NCBI GenBank assembly: GCA_037013685.1 | Contig: CM072884.1 | Location: 101,536,048-101,600,047 of the forward strand | Source of the DNA: Acridotheres tristis | Lineage: Eukaryota > Chordata > Aves > Passeriformes > Sturnidae | Reading direction: 5' to 3' | DNA length: 64,000 nt | Shown here: positions 10,860 through 23,719 of the stretch, in pieces | How positions within the stretch are numbered: position 1 is the stretch's first letter | Layout: each line of letters begins with the position of its first letter | Position numbers and translations under genes: made by a program | The notes under the pieces: model-generated | Database searches by the model: none | Seen by the model: only the letters and a program-made list of their open reading frames with translations | What the model was told of the DNA's origin: nothing

Positions 10860-13800
10860 ATGTAGGCAAGTCCAAAGTCAGGGATTGGAGACTGGAGCTT
10901 GTTGAAGAGAAAACTGTTTCCACTTGAAAAAAAAATCCAAACCAATAAGCTTAAGCAGTCCATCCCTTTCAGAAATGCAAACCCTTACACAAAACGGGTA
11001 GAGATCCTATTTCAAGAATAGCAGTTTGTTACCTCTGCATGTGTAGATACCAATTAATGTTTCATCAAAGGAGTCACTCACAGAGCTCCTCCACCCCCTT
11101 TTTTTTCATCTAAACATATACTGTCAAAGCAAAAGAGCGAAAAAAAGTCAGAAACTAAACCAAGAAAATAATTTAGCTCAGGCAGCCTTCTGATCCTGAG
11201 AAAAGGGAAATGTAAAGCTCCGCCAGCTCAGCCAAACATTTCCATCCGTTGTTAATTTTACACAGAATGTGTTTGTATGCTGAATGCTAGGCTGTATACA
11301 AAACCTGGATTAAGCAAGCCTTAAGAGAAGTACAATGAAGTAATGAACCTATGTAGGGAAAAAAAGGATATTTGTTGCTTCTGAAAATCAACTATAGCTT
11401 TTACTACACCAAAGCCTAAACTTTCTAAAAATTCTAAAATACAAAAGGGGACTTGGAGAAGATCTCAGTTTTCTTCACCTCAAACGAACTTTGGGAAGTA
11501 GAATCATATAATGGTTTGGATTGGAAGAGACCTTAACAACCATCTAGAATCTATGACTTAACAACTTGCCAGAGATGGTGGAAGAGGGCACTGGGAGTGT
11601 TTAATGTCAGAGTGGGAGTGTTTAAAGTCATTAGAACACAGCAAACATGGGGACCTATCCATGACTCAGCAGCTTCCTCTCTATGCTTTGCCTTCACTGA
11701 GACCAGTCAATAGTATTTTTGAGGCTGAAATAAATTCTGATATTAGCAGGTATTGACAAGTGTTTGTTACATAGAGCGTCTGCCTCTGAGTATACGTGGG
11801 CACAAACAAACAGGACAAAAAAAAATCAAAAGGGCTCCCTAATACACTAAATGTGGATATCTGATCCAAGCAAGTTGCTTTTATTACATCTGTCCCACAA
11901 TTGTTACTAAGAGATATGGTCATTCCTTCATGGATTTTGAAGACTGTCAACAACACATCTTTTTTCCTCACTGTCTACTCACCAGCCTAACAAGAGAATT
12001 CAAAGCTTTCATATTTTCTTTAGAGCCCTTTCTTCAGCCCGACCACACACAGAATATATGCAGCAGCATTTACCAACACTGCCACCAGCATCCCACAGAG
12101 CCAGAACACATCAGCTCTATCTTGCATCCCATGAACACCTTTGAAATCTGTCCCAGTCTGTGCAGTGACATGTGAATCCCTGTGCTTGTGGCTGTGCTGT
12201 TCTCTGGGACTGCCCAAAGCCCACTCCAGCCCAGTGGCTCTGCAAGGGCTGCAAAGGCAGCAGTCATGTCCTGGTGACACAGCTGTCCCAGCAGCCCATC
12301 TTCACAGCCCTGGGCCACACATCACAGGCAGCCAAGGCTTCTGAGTCAGGGAAGGAGTCTCCTGCTTTAAACAACATCGATTTGGCAAGCCAAACGTGTC
12401 AAGGAAAGGAATACAAAAAGTAGCTTCGTATCCCTTTCTTGCCCTCAAAAACACACCAGTGGCACCTACAGCAGCAATGCTTCAGGCCCACAATGGTAAC
12501 ATTGCCAAGGTTTTGGTTCTCCCTCTCCCATAGGGAAGATCTGGCCCTTCTTTCTTCCAGTGCAGAGGAAGAGCCATGATCACCCTGTCCCACATGATGC
12601 TGAGCTGTGTTTCACAGCCAGAAGAGAGAGCTCAGTGTGTCCTGAGCTGTACAGACCAGCTGTGTTTGAGATGGGAACCGTAGAGTGAGAAATGGCAACA
12701 AAGCTGTGGATTGCCCCTCAAGTCCCACACAACCCCCTCTGATCAATCCCTTCCTCTGGATGTCACCAACCCTCCTTGTACCTCGGTAACATCACCACCA
12801 AAGCTGTGAGGGATGCCAAGAACCATAAAGTGAGCAAATATCCCCATCTAGTGTCCCTGAGTACTGCAGAGTATATTTCGCTCTTTTCCATCTCTTTTAT
12901 CCCTTTCCAGTCCTCCTGATTCTTAGCAAGAAAGCAGCTTTGTCCAAAAGAGAGACCAAAAATTACCACTGCCCCCCAGAAGGGCATTATGCAGGCTCTA
13001 GGCATGGAAGCAGCTCAGCCAGCACGCTGCTAATTACATTTCTGCAAGTCTGGTCTGAGCTTTCTCTTGAGCAACAGCTGCTTATTATTTCAGCTCACAT
13101 GGTCAATCTCTGTGAGGTTTCTTTCTTGGCTTCATTCTGCTAATCTGACCACAAGGAATCGACAAATTAGTTCTAGAGGATAAATCAAAGGGGTTTTTAT
13201 GTGGCCTTTACCCCCTGTTTTACATACAGTGCTTCCAGCTCACGACTCTCCTCAGTTCTCCTAGAAAAATCTCCCTGGCTACAGAGCCGTGTTATTTGAG
13301 GGTGAAATGCATTAGCCTCTGTTTGCTCCAAATTTAATTCATCTATTTAAATAATTTAATACAGCATCCATCAGTATGAAAGCTGGGCAAATTGAATCCA
13401 AAGGATTTGAAGACACATAGATTAAATAAACTACCTTCAAATCCTGGCTCTCAAATTATCCCTGCCCCTGGATTAATTCTACCTTAATTAGACAAAATAA
13501 TCTTCTCAAAATGATTAAATTTGTGAAGATGAAATAAACATAAAGCAAAAGGAATATAAACAGCCAGAAAGCATAAAACGTAATACAGAGACTTAAATCA
13601 CACTAGAAATCATTCCGTTTAGGTTCTCATTAGAATTCCATAAAATCATGAGTGGCCTGAAAGAGATGAATAAAAGGCTTTGTTTCCCAAAATACAAGAA
13701 ATAGGGGTGCATCACATGAGATCTTCAACCAGGGCTTTAAAAGAAAGAAAAGTGAGGACTTTCTGTCAGAGTGAATCATTAAGTTGCTAAACTCATTGCC

Positions 13801-15045
13801 AAAAGTGCTGCAGATGCTGAGAGCAAAACTAGAATCTGACAAATCAACAAAAGATAAGGCCACAAAGACTTATTAAACACAGAGATCAGAAAATCTTTAA
13901 GCCATGAACTGCTGAGGGGCGGAGAACATATTGGGGAAATATCACTCAATACTTTCCCTGCAGTTACACCCTTTCCTTAATTATCAGCTACTGTCAGAAA
14001 CAGGATACTTAGCTTGATGGGCCTTTGGTTGAGCATAATGGGGCTATTCTTATAATGTGACAAGTCATGAACTGGATTTACTTTAAAATGTTGACACTGG
14101 CTTCAGAGTCTTGTACCAGAAGGTAACTAGAGAGCATCCAAGTTAAACTTAGCTCATGGAGTTTAGGATAACAATTAGGCTCTCAGACTTACCTAACTTG
14201 CAGGAGTTGTTCATGTTGCAGCTCCACTTCATTGTCAAATCCATTAAACATCACTACTGTAAAGGCAAAGGCAGACATTTCTCTATGGCTATGGCTCATG
14301 ATGACAGCAAGCCAGCAGGTTACAGAACAAGAGACAACACTGCTCTACAAAAGGTCCCTAGCAAGCAACTTCATTAACAACAAGGATTTTAAGGACAAAA
14401 AATAAAAATTTTTAAAATAGTAATATCTGCAAAAAAGGCCCCAAAAGTTGAGGACAGGATTGAAATTATTTATATCTGTCCCATGCAGGTAGCTGGAAAC
14501 CATAGTGAACACTGCTTTGAAGTCTCTGGAGAGTCCTTTGGAAGTAAGCAGAGAAGAGCACATAGTCCTGGCCCTATCTGGACTGTAATAAAAAGCAGCA
14601 CTTGGAGATCAGGGTCAGAAAGATGCTTGTCCAAACCTGCCCTCAGAAATGAGAAGCAGAGCAGGTCATTGTTCCAGAAGACAGTGTAGAACTGGTGCTA
14701 AATTCAAGGAGAGGTAAGGAAACAATCCAGTTTTATAGCCTTGCAGTAAGTGGTGCAGGCCCATACCTCAAACACAACAGGCAGAACCGCTTGACAGACC
14801 AATCCTCTCCTCTTCCACCACAATGCCAAATTTTCTGAGCAGGAAAGCATCAAGACAGCTCAGTTTTAAGCTAGTTTTAACACTAGTTGGAGAGTCACCA
14901 GGACTCTGAGAGCAGTGCAGCAGATGATAGTCAATATTGCCATACCCCAAGTCTACTGCCAGAGCTGGACCATCCCACGAATTGCATTGTTCAGAAAATC
15001 CAACATTTTATTTTTGTCTGCTAGGAAAAAATTGTATATAATATG
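10860..15045. other. Non-coding apart from a CR1 scrap
   Basis: Holds the CR1 fragment at 11501. The stretches 11090-11300 and 13320-13620 are rich in TAATTA/ATTTAAAT-like words with little decay into simple repeats, which would fit conserved non-coding elements, but this is an impression only. Confidence 0.5.
11501..11548 (-). mobile_element. CR1 3'-end fragment
   Basis: GAATCATATAATGGTTTGGA followed by TTGGAAGAGACCTTAACAACCATC is the reverse complement of the CR1 3' terminus. Only about 48 bp survive. Confidence 0.8.
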
Positions 15046-15062
15046 AAAAAAAAAAAAAAAAA
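15046..15062. repeat. Poly(A) run
   Basis: Seventeen consecutive A. I see no retrogene or SINE body in front of it. Confidence 0.95.
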
Positions 15063-17786
15063 GCCCTAGATTGATGCAGCCTGCAGACCTGATTCAGTCT
15101 TCATTGTCTTCAACAGAAAGACCCTTGATGCCCTCCTGGGAGTGGAGTGCAGCTTTCAAAGTTGCCTGGAAACATAAAATATGACAAGACTGTTCAGGTA
15201 TTGAAGCTGCTTTCAGAAGCCAGGAGAGGACAGCCTCAGGCTCCCACAAAGTTCGTGGAGAAACTGATTACCAGGAGCAGCAGAATGAATTCACTGCCTT
15301 TTTCACCCACATCAAGAGCCCTCAAAGGCCAGACAAGTGGGTGCTCCCAAAGGTGGCTCTGGGATATGCAGGCAGGTGTGCCTCACCACTGTGACATTTC
15401 AGTCACATCAAAACAAGTTTTTTCCCTTGTTTACTCTTGTTCTTGCTCCCTCAGTTCCCCATGCAAAGTCTGTCTCCATCTTCCACCATCGTCTTTCTAT
15501 AGCAAGGAACAGCCAAATACCTCAGCCCAGAGTCAGAAGATGTAATGCCCACCCTGCTGGCTGTCCTGAGCCAGCTCTCACTCTGCACCTTCCTTTGGGG
15601 AACAGCTCTCAGCCATACACATTTCCTCCACCAGACTTGTACTGGCACTGACCTCTGCTCCTGAAACTGCCTTCAAACCCCTTATCAAGGCTTCCCTTCA
15701 CCTGTCATCATCCTGACCCATACACAGCCTTAAAATTACAAGCCCTGGATCCCTGCCAACTTAAATAATGCAGATCCAAATGACTTTAAATCTCTCTGTT
15801 TTTTTCCTCTCTGCATTTTCCATACACAGTGTTAAGACCCACAGCAGAAAATTCTGTTTCCCTGTGTTATTCTGTAATTTGCAATGCCACCCACCAAATG
15901 GTACTGTAGAAATAGTTAATCACATAGGCTTGGGATATGCATAAGCTGAGGTGTAAAGGTGCTAATAGATATATTTGAATTCAAAAGAGATCTGAGAGGT
16001 GGAAAATAATATCCTATTAGTATGCTATATGTGTGTGCAAAGCAGCAGCCTGCTCTCTAAAAGATGTGGGGAAAAAATAGTAGAATCAAAGCCTTCAGCT
16101 TTTCCTATAACAATACATTAAAATCAGTAATCTTTATCTTTTTTTCTCATTAGAACTATTAACACTATTGATTTCTATATCACAGAATTTTTAACCATTG
16201 CAAAAAATATTACACACAGTAAATCTGCATTTCTGTATGTTAACAACCACTCGTGTCTGTCTCTGGGTCCAGCCTCAGATACCAGAGCTCAGTATTTCCA
16301 TACAGTTTGCAGTTTGCCTGGCACTTGGAGAAATGTGTTGAACCTGAATCATGTAGGAAATGGGTCCTCAAAATGAGCTGTTAAAATGTACTGAATATGG
16401 GCTGAAATAACACAGCATGGAACCATCTTCAACTTGCTTACCTTTATTTCCCAGAACAGACATATTCCTCAAATACATGTAATTTATGGGAATTGCTGTT
16501 TCTGTCTTTAACACACTGCTGGGTTTTTTTGCAGGCTGTTTTCTCCCATTCTCTTTGCTCACTCTATGAGCAACAGCCTTCACAGAGCAGGTCCAATTGA
16601 ATGTATGACTGAGCACTTATTTCAAGGGCCCAGGGACAGAGGTTCTCCATAGAGGCAAGGGAGAATAAGATCAGTGAAGCACATAGATTATGCGTGGGCA
16701 GGATCATAAGTTAAAAACTTTAAAAAACAAGTATACCCAAGCAATTAATCCAAGTTCCATTATGACTACTTAATGTGCTCTTGTTAGTCAACTCAGTAAT
16801 TCTATCACATCCATCACATTTACATCTCAGCTACAGAATTTGGAAATGATTCTGCAAGATACAATTGGGGAAACATAAAGGTTATCATTTCTTTTTAAAC
16901 CTTGGAGCATGAGGGGGAGAATAAATATTGGGCTATTTGATCTTAGAGTGTTTTCACTGGCATAGAGAGGTGTAAGATTTCAACCAGCTCTCTTTTAAAA
17001 TTGAATTTCAACATTAAAAATGGATAAATGGGTTGTGCCACACACAGCACACTCTGGGGACCAGGGGCATGACTGAATTTAAAGAAGCATTAGGCAGTTC
17101 CTGCCTGTAGACATTCTCCCCCCATCCAGTTCTCTAATGTACAAACTGGCACAGTGAAGCCTGCCACCAGAGACTCTGTTTCCATGAGCAAGGGGCTACT
17201 CTTGCAGAAACTCTTCTTGGTTCATCTGGTCTCAAACAGCAAACCCAGTTGAGACAAAAGTTGCTCCCATGGGCTCCTACTGGGAAGTACTTTCCTTTGT
17301 ACTGAGTAAGTAAAACAAAAAGCAAATCCCTTGGGCATATTCCACAGTCCTCTGCTGTTCAGCATCAACCTCCCAGAATCTTTACCAGCAGGGGTCAGGT
17401 TAAGCAATCTCTGCCGACCAGGGCAACTGGAAGATGCCATCCTGAGTGTGGCACACACACCATGAGGCCACCACCATGCACCTGCAGAAGGGCACCCCTG
17501 CCTGAGTGCCACACCAGCCACTTCCAGCAGGGAGGGCAAACACACTCCCAACACTGGGCTCTGACTCTGCCTTTTCAAGCCCCATCTTTCAACCTCATGC
17601 TGCCTTGAGCAGCAATAAATCTGTATTTATATTGTCTGCAGCACACTGGCTGCCTTGGGCATACCAAAAAGATTTTAAAAAAACAGAAAGGAAAACCATC
17701 TATAACAGCTACTGCCACCTCTGCAATCACAAAAGCTGTCAAGAATCCAGAGGTCTAGAAAGTGAAGCTTCCTGTTCATTCTGAGC
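15063..17786. other. Non-coding, nothing recognised
   Basis: The longest frame (15147-15545, 132 codons) shows no domain, no amino-acid pattern of a known family and no splice context that I can defend. Confidence 0.6.
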
Positions 17787-17941
17787 ACAGAACAGGCTGC
17801 CCAGAGAGGTTGTGGAATCTCCTTCTCTGGAGATGCCTTGCCTTGACACATTCCTGAGTGATGTGCTTTAGGGGAGTAGGGAGGTTGGACCAAATGACCT
17901 CCAGTGACCCCTTTCACCCATTCTGTGTGATCCTGTGATTC
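17787..17941 (+). mobile_element. CR1 3'-end fragment
   Basis: CAGAACAGGCTGCCCAGAGA, GGTTGTGGAATCTCCTTCTC, TTGGACCAAATGACCTCC and the terminal TTCTGTGTGATCCTGTGATT match the bird CR1 3' region in sense orientation. Confidence 0.9.
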
Positions 17942-20340
17942 ATTTCCTAGGAATGAGGTGGTGCTCCAGCAAAGCACACAGCATACTATACATGAAAGTC
18001 AGGGTGACACAGTAGGTGGATAATGTGAAGCACATACATCTGCTCTGTTCTGCAGGGATCAAAACATCCATTGCCTTATCCATATCCTTTTTGCAAGGAT
18101 GAATCATACCAATAGCAATTATGTTTTCATTAGTTAACACTAATCTGAATCTGTATTTCCTGAATTAAAAAAAAACCACAAATTCATTTAAAAAATTATG
18201 ATTAAATGAAACAATGCTCTTCTGCAGGACATTTAAAACCTTGCTGAATCACATCCAAATCTCTAAAATCAAAGTTTACATAATCACTTTTTTAATTGCT
18301 CACACAATAAAATATTTTACTCTTTTTATACTGGGTCCTTTACATCACCTTTGGAAAGTATCCCACAAAGTACAAGTCTATGTACATTCAAAGCATAGTA
18401 GCAAAAATCCTCTAGTGAAAAACATAGAACATTCAAAACTAGTTCATGTGCATATGGGTTTTTAAAGTTGAAGCATAATTCCCAAACAGAAATGCACCCC
18501 AACAGAAATGTAAAACACTGAAGACTTGATTACAATTTTTGCACCAGGACAGCTTCCAGGAAGATGCAATATCTTCTTAGTATTTTTCAATTGAATCTTT
18601 ATCAAGAATATCATTATTTTGCTGTCACTGGGTTTTGATTAGTACCTATTCAATAATATTTCCATTTTGGTTTTATGGTTTCTAATGTTCAGCTAGAAAT
18701 CATACTGTTTCACCTGCCACAGACATCATGGGAAGCATTTAACACTTTGGGGTTTTTCACCTGGAGTTACAGGAAAGTCAGCTTCACCATAGAGTTTAGG
18801 ATGTCCTTTAAAAACAATCTCTCAAATGAGTGAAAACTATTCGTGCTGGGAGCTCAGTGGGTAGCAGACACACCAGGTGCTGCTGAACATTCAGTTCATG
18901 CATTGGGCATAACTGGAATTGGAAATAAGGAGATTAATATTTCTGTCCTGAACTGTGCCTGTTCCTTTAATCCTCTCCCTTGCAACTGTATTTGCTGCTT
19001 AGCAATATCAGTTTTAATTCCCAGTTCCTAATAAGTGCTATCAAGCACCACTCTCTGAAGTTCATTATACAGAACTGGATGAAATCTTAGGTCAAGTGTA
19101 GCTCCCAGGTGAGCTTACATTGCCATTTACCTCCTGGTTTCTGTATGTGCTCTGCATGTTCCACCTCAAGCAATGGCAGATCCTTTGTAAGTGCTGAAAT
19201 TGTTCAGCTGGGTTCTCAGGGCACCCCAAAACACAGCAGACACCACACAACAACTGCCACAGTCCTGAGCTGTTTAGCTATGGCAGTGCAGCTGGTAAAA
19301 GCAAGCAGCCTAGTAGCTGATAAATGTCACCAGGGTTAGCACAAATCATTCTTCACTCAGTATTTTTCCCATTCTTCCCATCCTCTTTTCTGGCTTTGAA
19401 ATAAAGTTACATAAGCAAAAACTGGTAGTTGATGTCCACAACAAATTGCAAGCATGAAATACCTGACAACTTTACAAGGCTTGGAGGAGGCACTTGGATC
19501 ATCAGGAGCCTTAACCACATGGTTTTTAATATGCATTTCCCACTCTCAGGGATATGATGAAGAGTGTTTTACTGCTGGCTGAGCACTAATGGATTTGAAG
19601 CTGTTAACTGTAGTCCAGAGGCATCCTGAAATGGTGAGCTAATGTGCATTTAATTTTGCTTATTTGGTTTTAGCACAACCAGCTTTAGTTATAACACTGT
19701 AGTGTCAGCACCAGCCATTTGGGGGTTGAATGCTAGGAGAAAAGGGTGTGAATGGCATCAAAACCCTTTAAGAAGGGGAAATTTAAAGAGAAGCAGATAA
19801 AAAACAGAAGATAAACAGGCAGGGGGAAGAAAAAGGAAAAAAAAGTCAGAGAAACAACAGCAATAACAGGCAGTGACAGAATGAAGCACCAAAAGGGAAT
19901 GCCTCAAATAAATATCTACATCTGGTTGTTCCACACATCTGGCTAAAGACTGGGTGCTGCCAGGAAACTCTCTGAAAACACTAATATCAGCAAACTGAGA
20001 GATGCCAGTGTTCCTATTTTAGATATCAGCCCTCAAATTAGGATTTGAGTACTGGATCGTCTCCTGGAAAAAGAGCAATCCTGAAATCATTCTGTTAGTC
20101 CTGGAAACACTTAGAGGCTGCATGGCCATTAGACAGCTCATGTTAAGTTTCCTGCATGAAAAGCATTCAAAATACAGTATTTCAAAACAAAGTGGAGAGG
20201 AAATGCTTTTCAGGGAAGAAACTTAACATAAGCTACTTTGCTATTTTACTGTGGATTTTCACCTGTAAATTTTGTAAGTTATAATGGGCTAGGAGGATGT
20301 TGGCACAGGAACTAAAGGACAACAAACCAAACAATGGTAG

Positions 20341-20390
20341 AGAATCACAGAATTTTCTGAGTTGGAAGGGACTCACAAGGATAGTATACA
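20341..20390 (-). mobile_element. CR1 3'-end fragment
   Basis: GAATCACAGAATTTTCTGAG then TTGGAAGGGACTCACAAGGAT is the reverse complement of a CR1 3' end, of the subfamily with the CCTTGTGGGTCC variant. The rest of the element is lost or too diverged. Confidence 0.85.
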
Positions 20391-23300
20391 GAAAAACAAG
20401 ATCATCTCAGGCTTTTAGAAGTGCTGCTACCAGCAGGAAGAGAGTCCAAAGGAGCAAAAGGATCAAAGACATGAAGAGTAGAAGATGTGAGCAGGGACAT
20501 CTCTTCTGCAAACCAGAACACGATTCTCTTCCTCAGCTCTAGGTGTGCACCTCAGGTACATCCCAGCTTGTAAGGACCTGAAATCCAGATACACTCCCAG
20601 GGAGAGGAAGGTGTGAACACAAGGCACCCCCATGTACTTCAGGGCAAAGAAAAAACAGGAGTGCAGTAAATACCATGTCCAGAGCTGTATGCACAGACCA
20701 GCAACCAGACTGACACCAGCACAGAGCAGCAGCCTGGCAGGGAGACCATGAACCAACCCCAGATGAACAACTCTTGGCACTAACAAATAGACCAACCATA
20801 AAAAAATCTCAATAGATCATTTTCATCCTTATAAATTTTGTTACTAATGATTTCACATCCATCCCAAAGAGCCTTCCATAGCTCTTAGCCTGGCAGGGCC
20901 TGAAGCAAGGCCAGCTCTGAGCTAACACTGGACACATTCCCCTAATTTTTAAGACTAACTGTGTAATACAACTTTGTCACCATCAGCAACAAGGACTCTC
21001 CCAGGAGGAAACCTTGGAGAGCCTGGGGGAGACTTTTAGAATCACATTAAAATATGTCTGGTCTTTAGCACTGGCCAGAATTTCACTGTTTTTCATGTGG
21101 TAAAGACTGAGGAAAATCCACCATCTTTGAGTGACTTGAAACAAGCACCAGTTTAAACTGTAATGTCAGATGTACAAATTCTTAGCTGGAGTGTAGATTC
21201 AGAACCTGCTGGCAAATTAATATTTAACAGGAATCTTAGGACTTTAGAAGTCTCTAGGCTTTTTTATAGTAAAGAAAAGAAACTAAATACCAGTGAAGGT
21301 TTCATTATGCATTCATAGACCTACTTATAATGGGACATTTTTGGAGTGGTCTCTCATACCAAGGTCCTGCAGAGGTTTATGCCAGGCAGGAGCAGGGATC
21401 ACAGCACAGGTGTGCTGCCTCCATCACACTAAAGCTGCATCTCAGATGTGGGAACATCACCTGAAGCTGGATGCTGCAAGGGCCAAGCTGTCTTCTGAGC
21501 TGAACCAGCTCATTTCACTGGGATGGTGTTTTGCAGCAGAATTTGCAGACAAATCCAGAAGGATTAGTGGCTGGAGAGCAGGAGTTGAACTGAGAAACCT
21601 GCTCCTCCTGCCAAATAAATGCAGCAAATGAGTTTTGGGTAATGGAAGTAGAGGGTGTTATGTGAAGGAAATGCATACCGCTGTCTCCTATAATGAGGGC
21701 CCCAAAGGACTGGTTGCACCAATTAAATTAAATCAATTTCATAGCTAGTATTGCACTATTGCTCAACCATCTGTAGAAAGTGATATTTCAATTAAGAGCA
21801 TTTTCTCTCAGTTTAGATTAAGACAGTTCATAGTAAATTTTTTTAAAATTAATATAAACCATTCCTGAAGAGAAATCTGAGCCTTGATATCACACCATTA
21901 GCTGATTTCATGCAAGTCTAGAAAAAGTAACTTCTCAGCAAGATACATAAAGTTATGAGAGATTTCTGGGGTTAGTGAGAACATGTATTACTGCCACTTC
22001 TTTTCTAAAATTCATTTCTAAAGCATTGTGAGATTTTACTTTATTGTGGCTGTTTTTGTGCTAGAGTGCTGCAAATTAGTTTGTCTGTGTACTGAGAAAG
22101 GTTTTTTTCTGATAAAAGACACTGAGAGTCCTCTTGAGCTTGGACTATTAAATGGCCAATGAAGATCTATCAACTTCCAAGCACTTTTTTTTAATTAACT
22201 TATAAATTCATATGACCAATCATTACACAGCACTTCAAAAACTTTGGAAGATTTTTTTGTTTGTTTTTATAGGAGAACTAAATTCTTGAATGTCAGAACT
22301 GGTGAATAGTATTAGTAGGTAAGCCTGCCCATCAGAAGCAAGAACATTCAGAATTTAACTGTTCAGTCAGACTGACACAGATTTATTGCAAAAAGCGAAA
22401 GTATACAGACATTTGAGTTAAGCTGCATTGTGGGAATACCTATTGGAGTTTTTTTCCTCGTCTCAGGCAAGCTCCGTTCTTGGAATATTTGCCAGTATAA
22501 TCATCTTCTATGTACGTATGGGGAAGAAGGGAGCAAGGAGGGGAGAGGGGGAGGAAACAAGGGAGAGGACAAATGAGATCATAGGACATTTTTAGACTTG
22601 CCAGCATAGATATATTTCTGTTGGAAAATCACTTTAGCTAACCTCATTTGTTTTATTCCTTGTTTTATGATATACCTGGTATAAATAATGTGAAGTGTAA
22701 CTTTTTGCTGTTAGAAGCTTATAAAGACTCCAACTATATTAGACAACTGTGAGAAATGAACCTACTGCTCATCTAGAGGTTATCTGAGATGTAGTGAATG
22801 GTTTTCACATCTCCTCAGTTCAGTTTATTACAAAGTGCAGTGGCTTGGATTATTTCAACTCAGATGGTTTGTGATAGCATTGATAGCAAGGTAGAAATCA
22901 CAGCACCACAAACTAAGCAGTCACAGCTTCTGCACTGAAAACCTCTTGAACCACTTCAAGTCTTGCACATGCCTGCTGATATCATGAGAGGGCTGGGCTG
23001 TAAAGCTGCTCTGCTGCACTAGACATGTTCTAGAGTAGCCTACAGCCATGACTCAAGAAGATACATCCTATGGCTCCACTTGCACTCTTCTGTCACAATT
23101 TCTGGTCATTTCTCCATCCCTCTTATGAACAGGCAGAAATATCAGCCCCCAAAGCACAGATGAGTAAAGATTTGATCCTGCCCCTCTGACTCTTCCAGAC
23201 CTCAGCTCCCTGGCCATACGTAGGGCTTCTTTGAAGCTACACTGGTACAACTTGTGTAAGCAGTTCCAGCCTATTAAACTATTCCCTGAGGAGTTTTCCT

Positions 23301-23704
23301 CACCTAGAAAAGTCAATAATGTCCTAATTTCAGTTAAGCATTTATTAGCTTTCTGTATGCAAGCCATTGAGTGGGCAGGGAGGAGCAGAAGGATGTGTAT
23401 TGAGAAGACACAATGTTCTCCTCTGGCAATGTGGGAAGACTGGCACATCATAATGTTCAGGAATAATAATTGCACCTCTAGCACTTCCACTACTTACTTG
23501 ATCAATGTTTAAAAAAGATTTAACATACTGATGTTTTCGAAAAGTAACCACCAGTCCAGATACACAGCTTGTGAGGGTCAGGATAAGGGTAATGGAGGAG
23601 AACTCTTTAAAATGGCTGAGTAAGAAATCTGATTGAAAACAAAAAGAATTGAAAAGCAAGTTACTATTTCTGACTTTTGCTACAGAAAAGCAAAATCTCA
23701 AATT

Positions 23705-23719
23705 AAAAAAAAAAAAAAA
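23705..23719. repeat. Poly(A) run
   Basis: Fifteen consecutive A, with no recognisable retrocopy next to it. Confidence 0.9.
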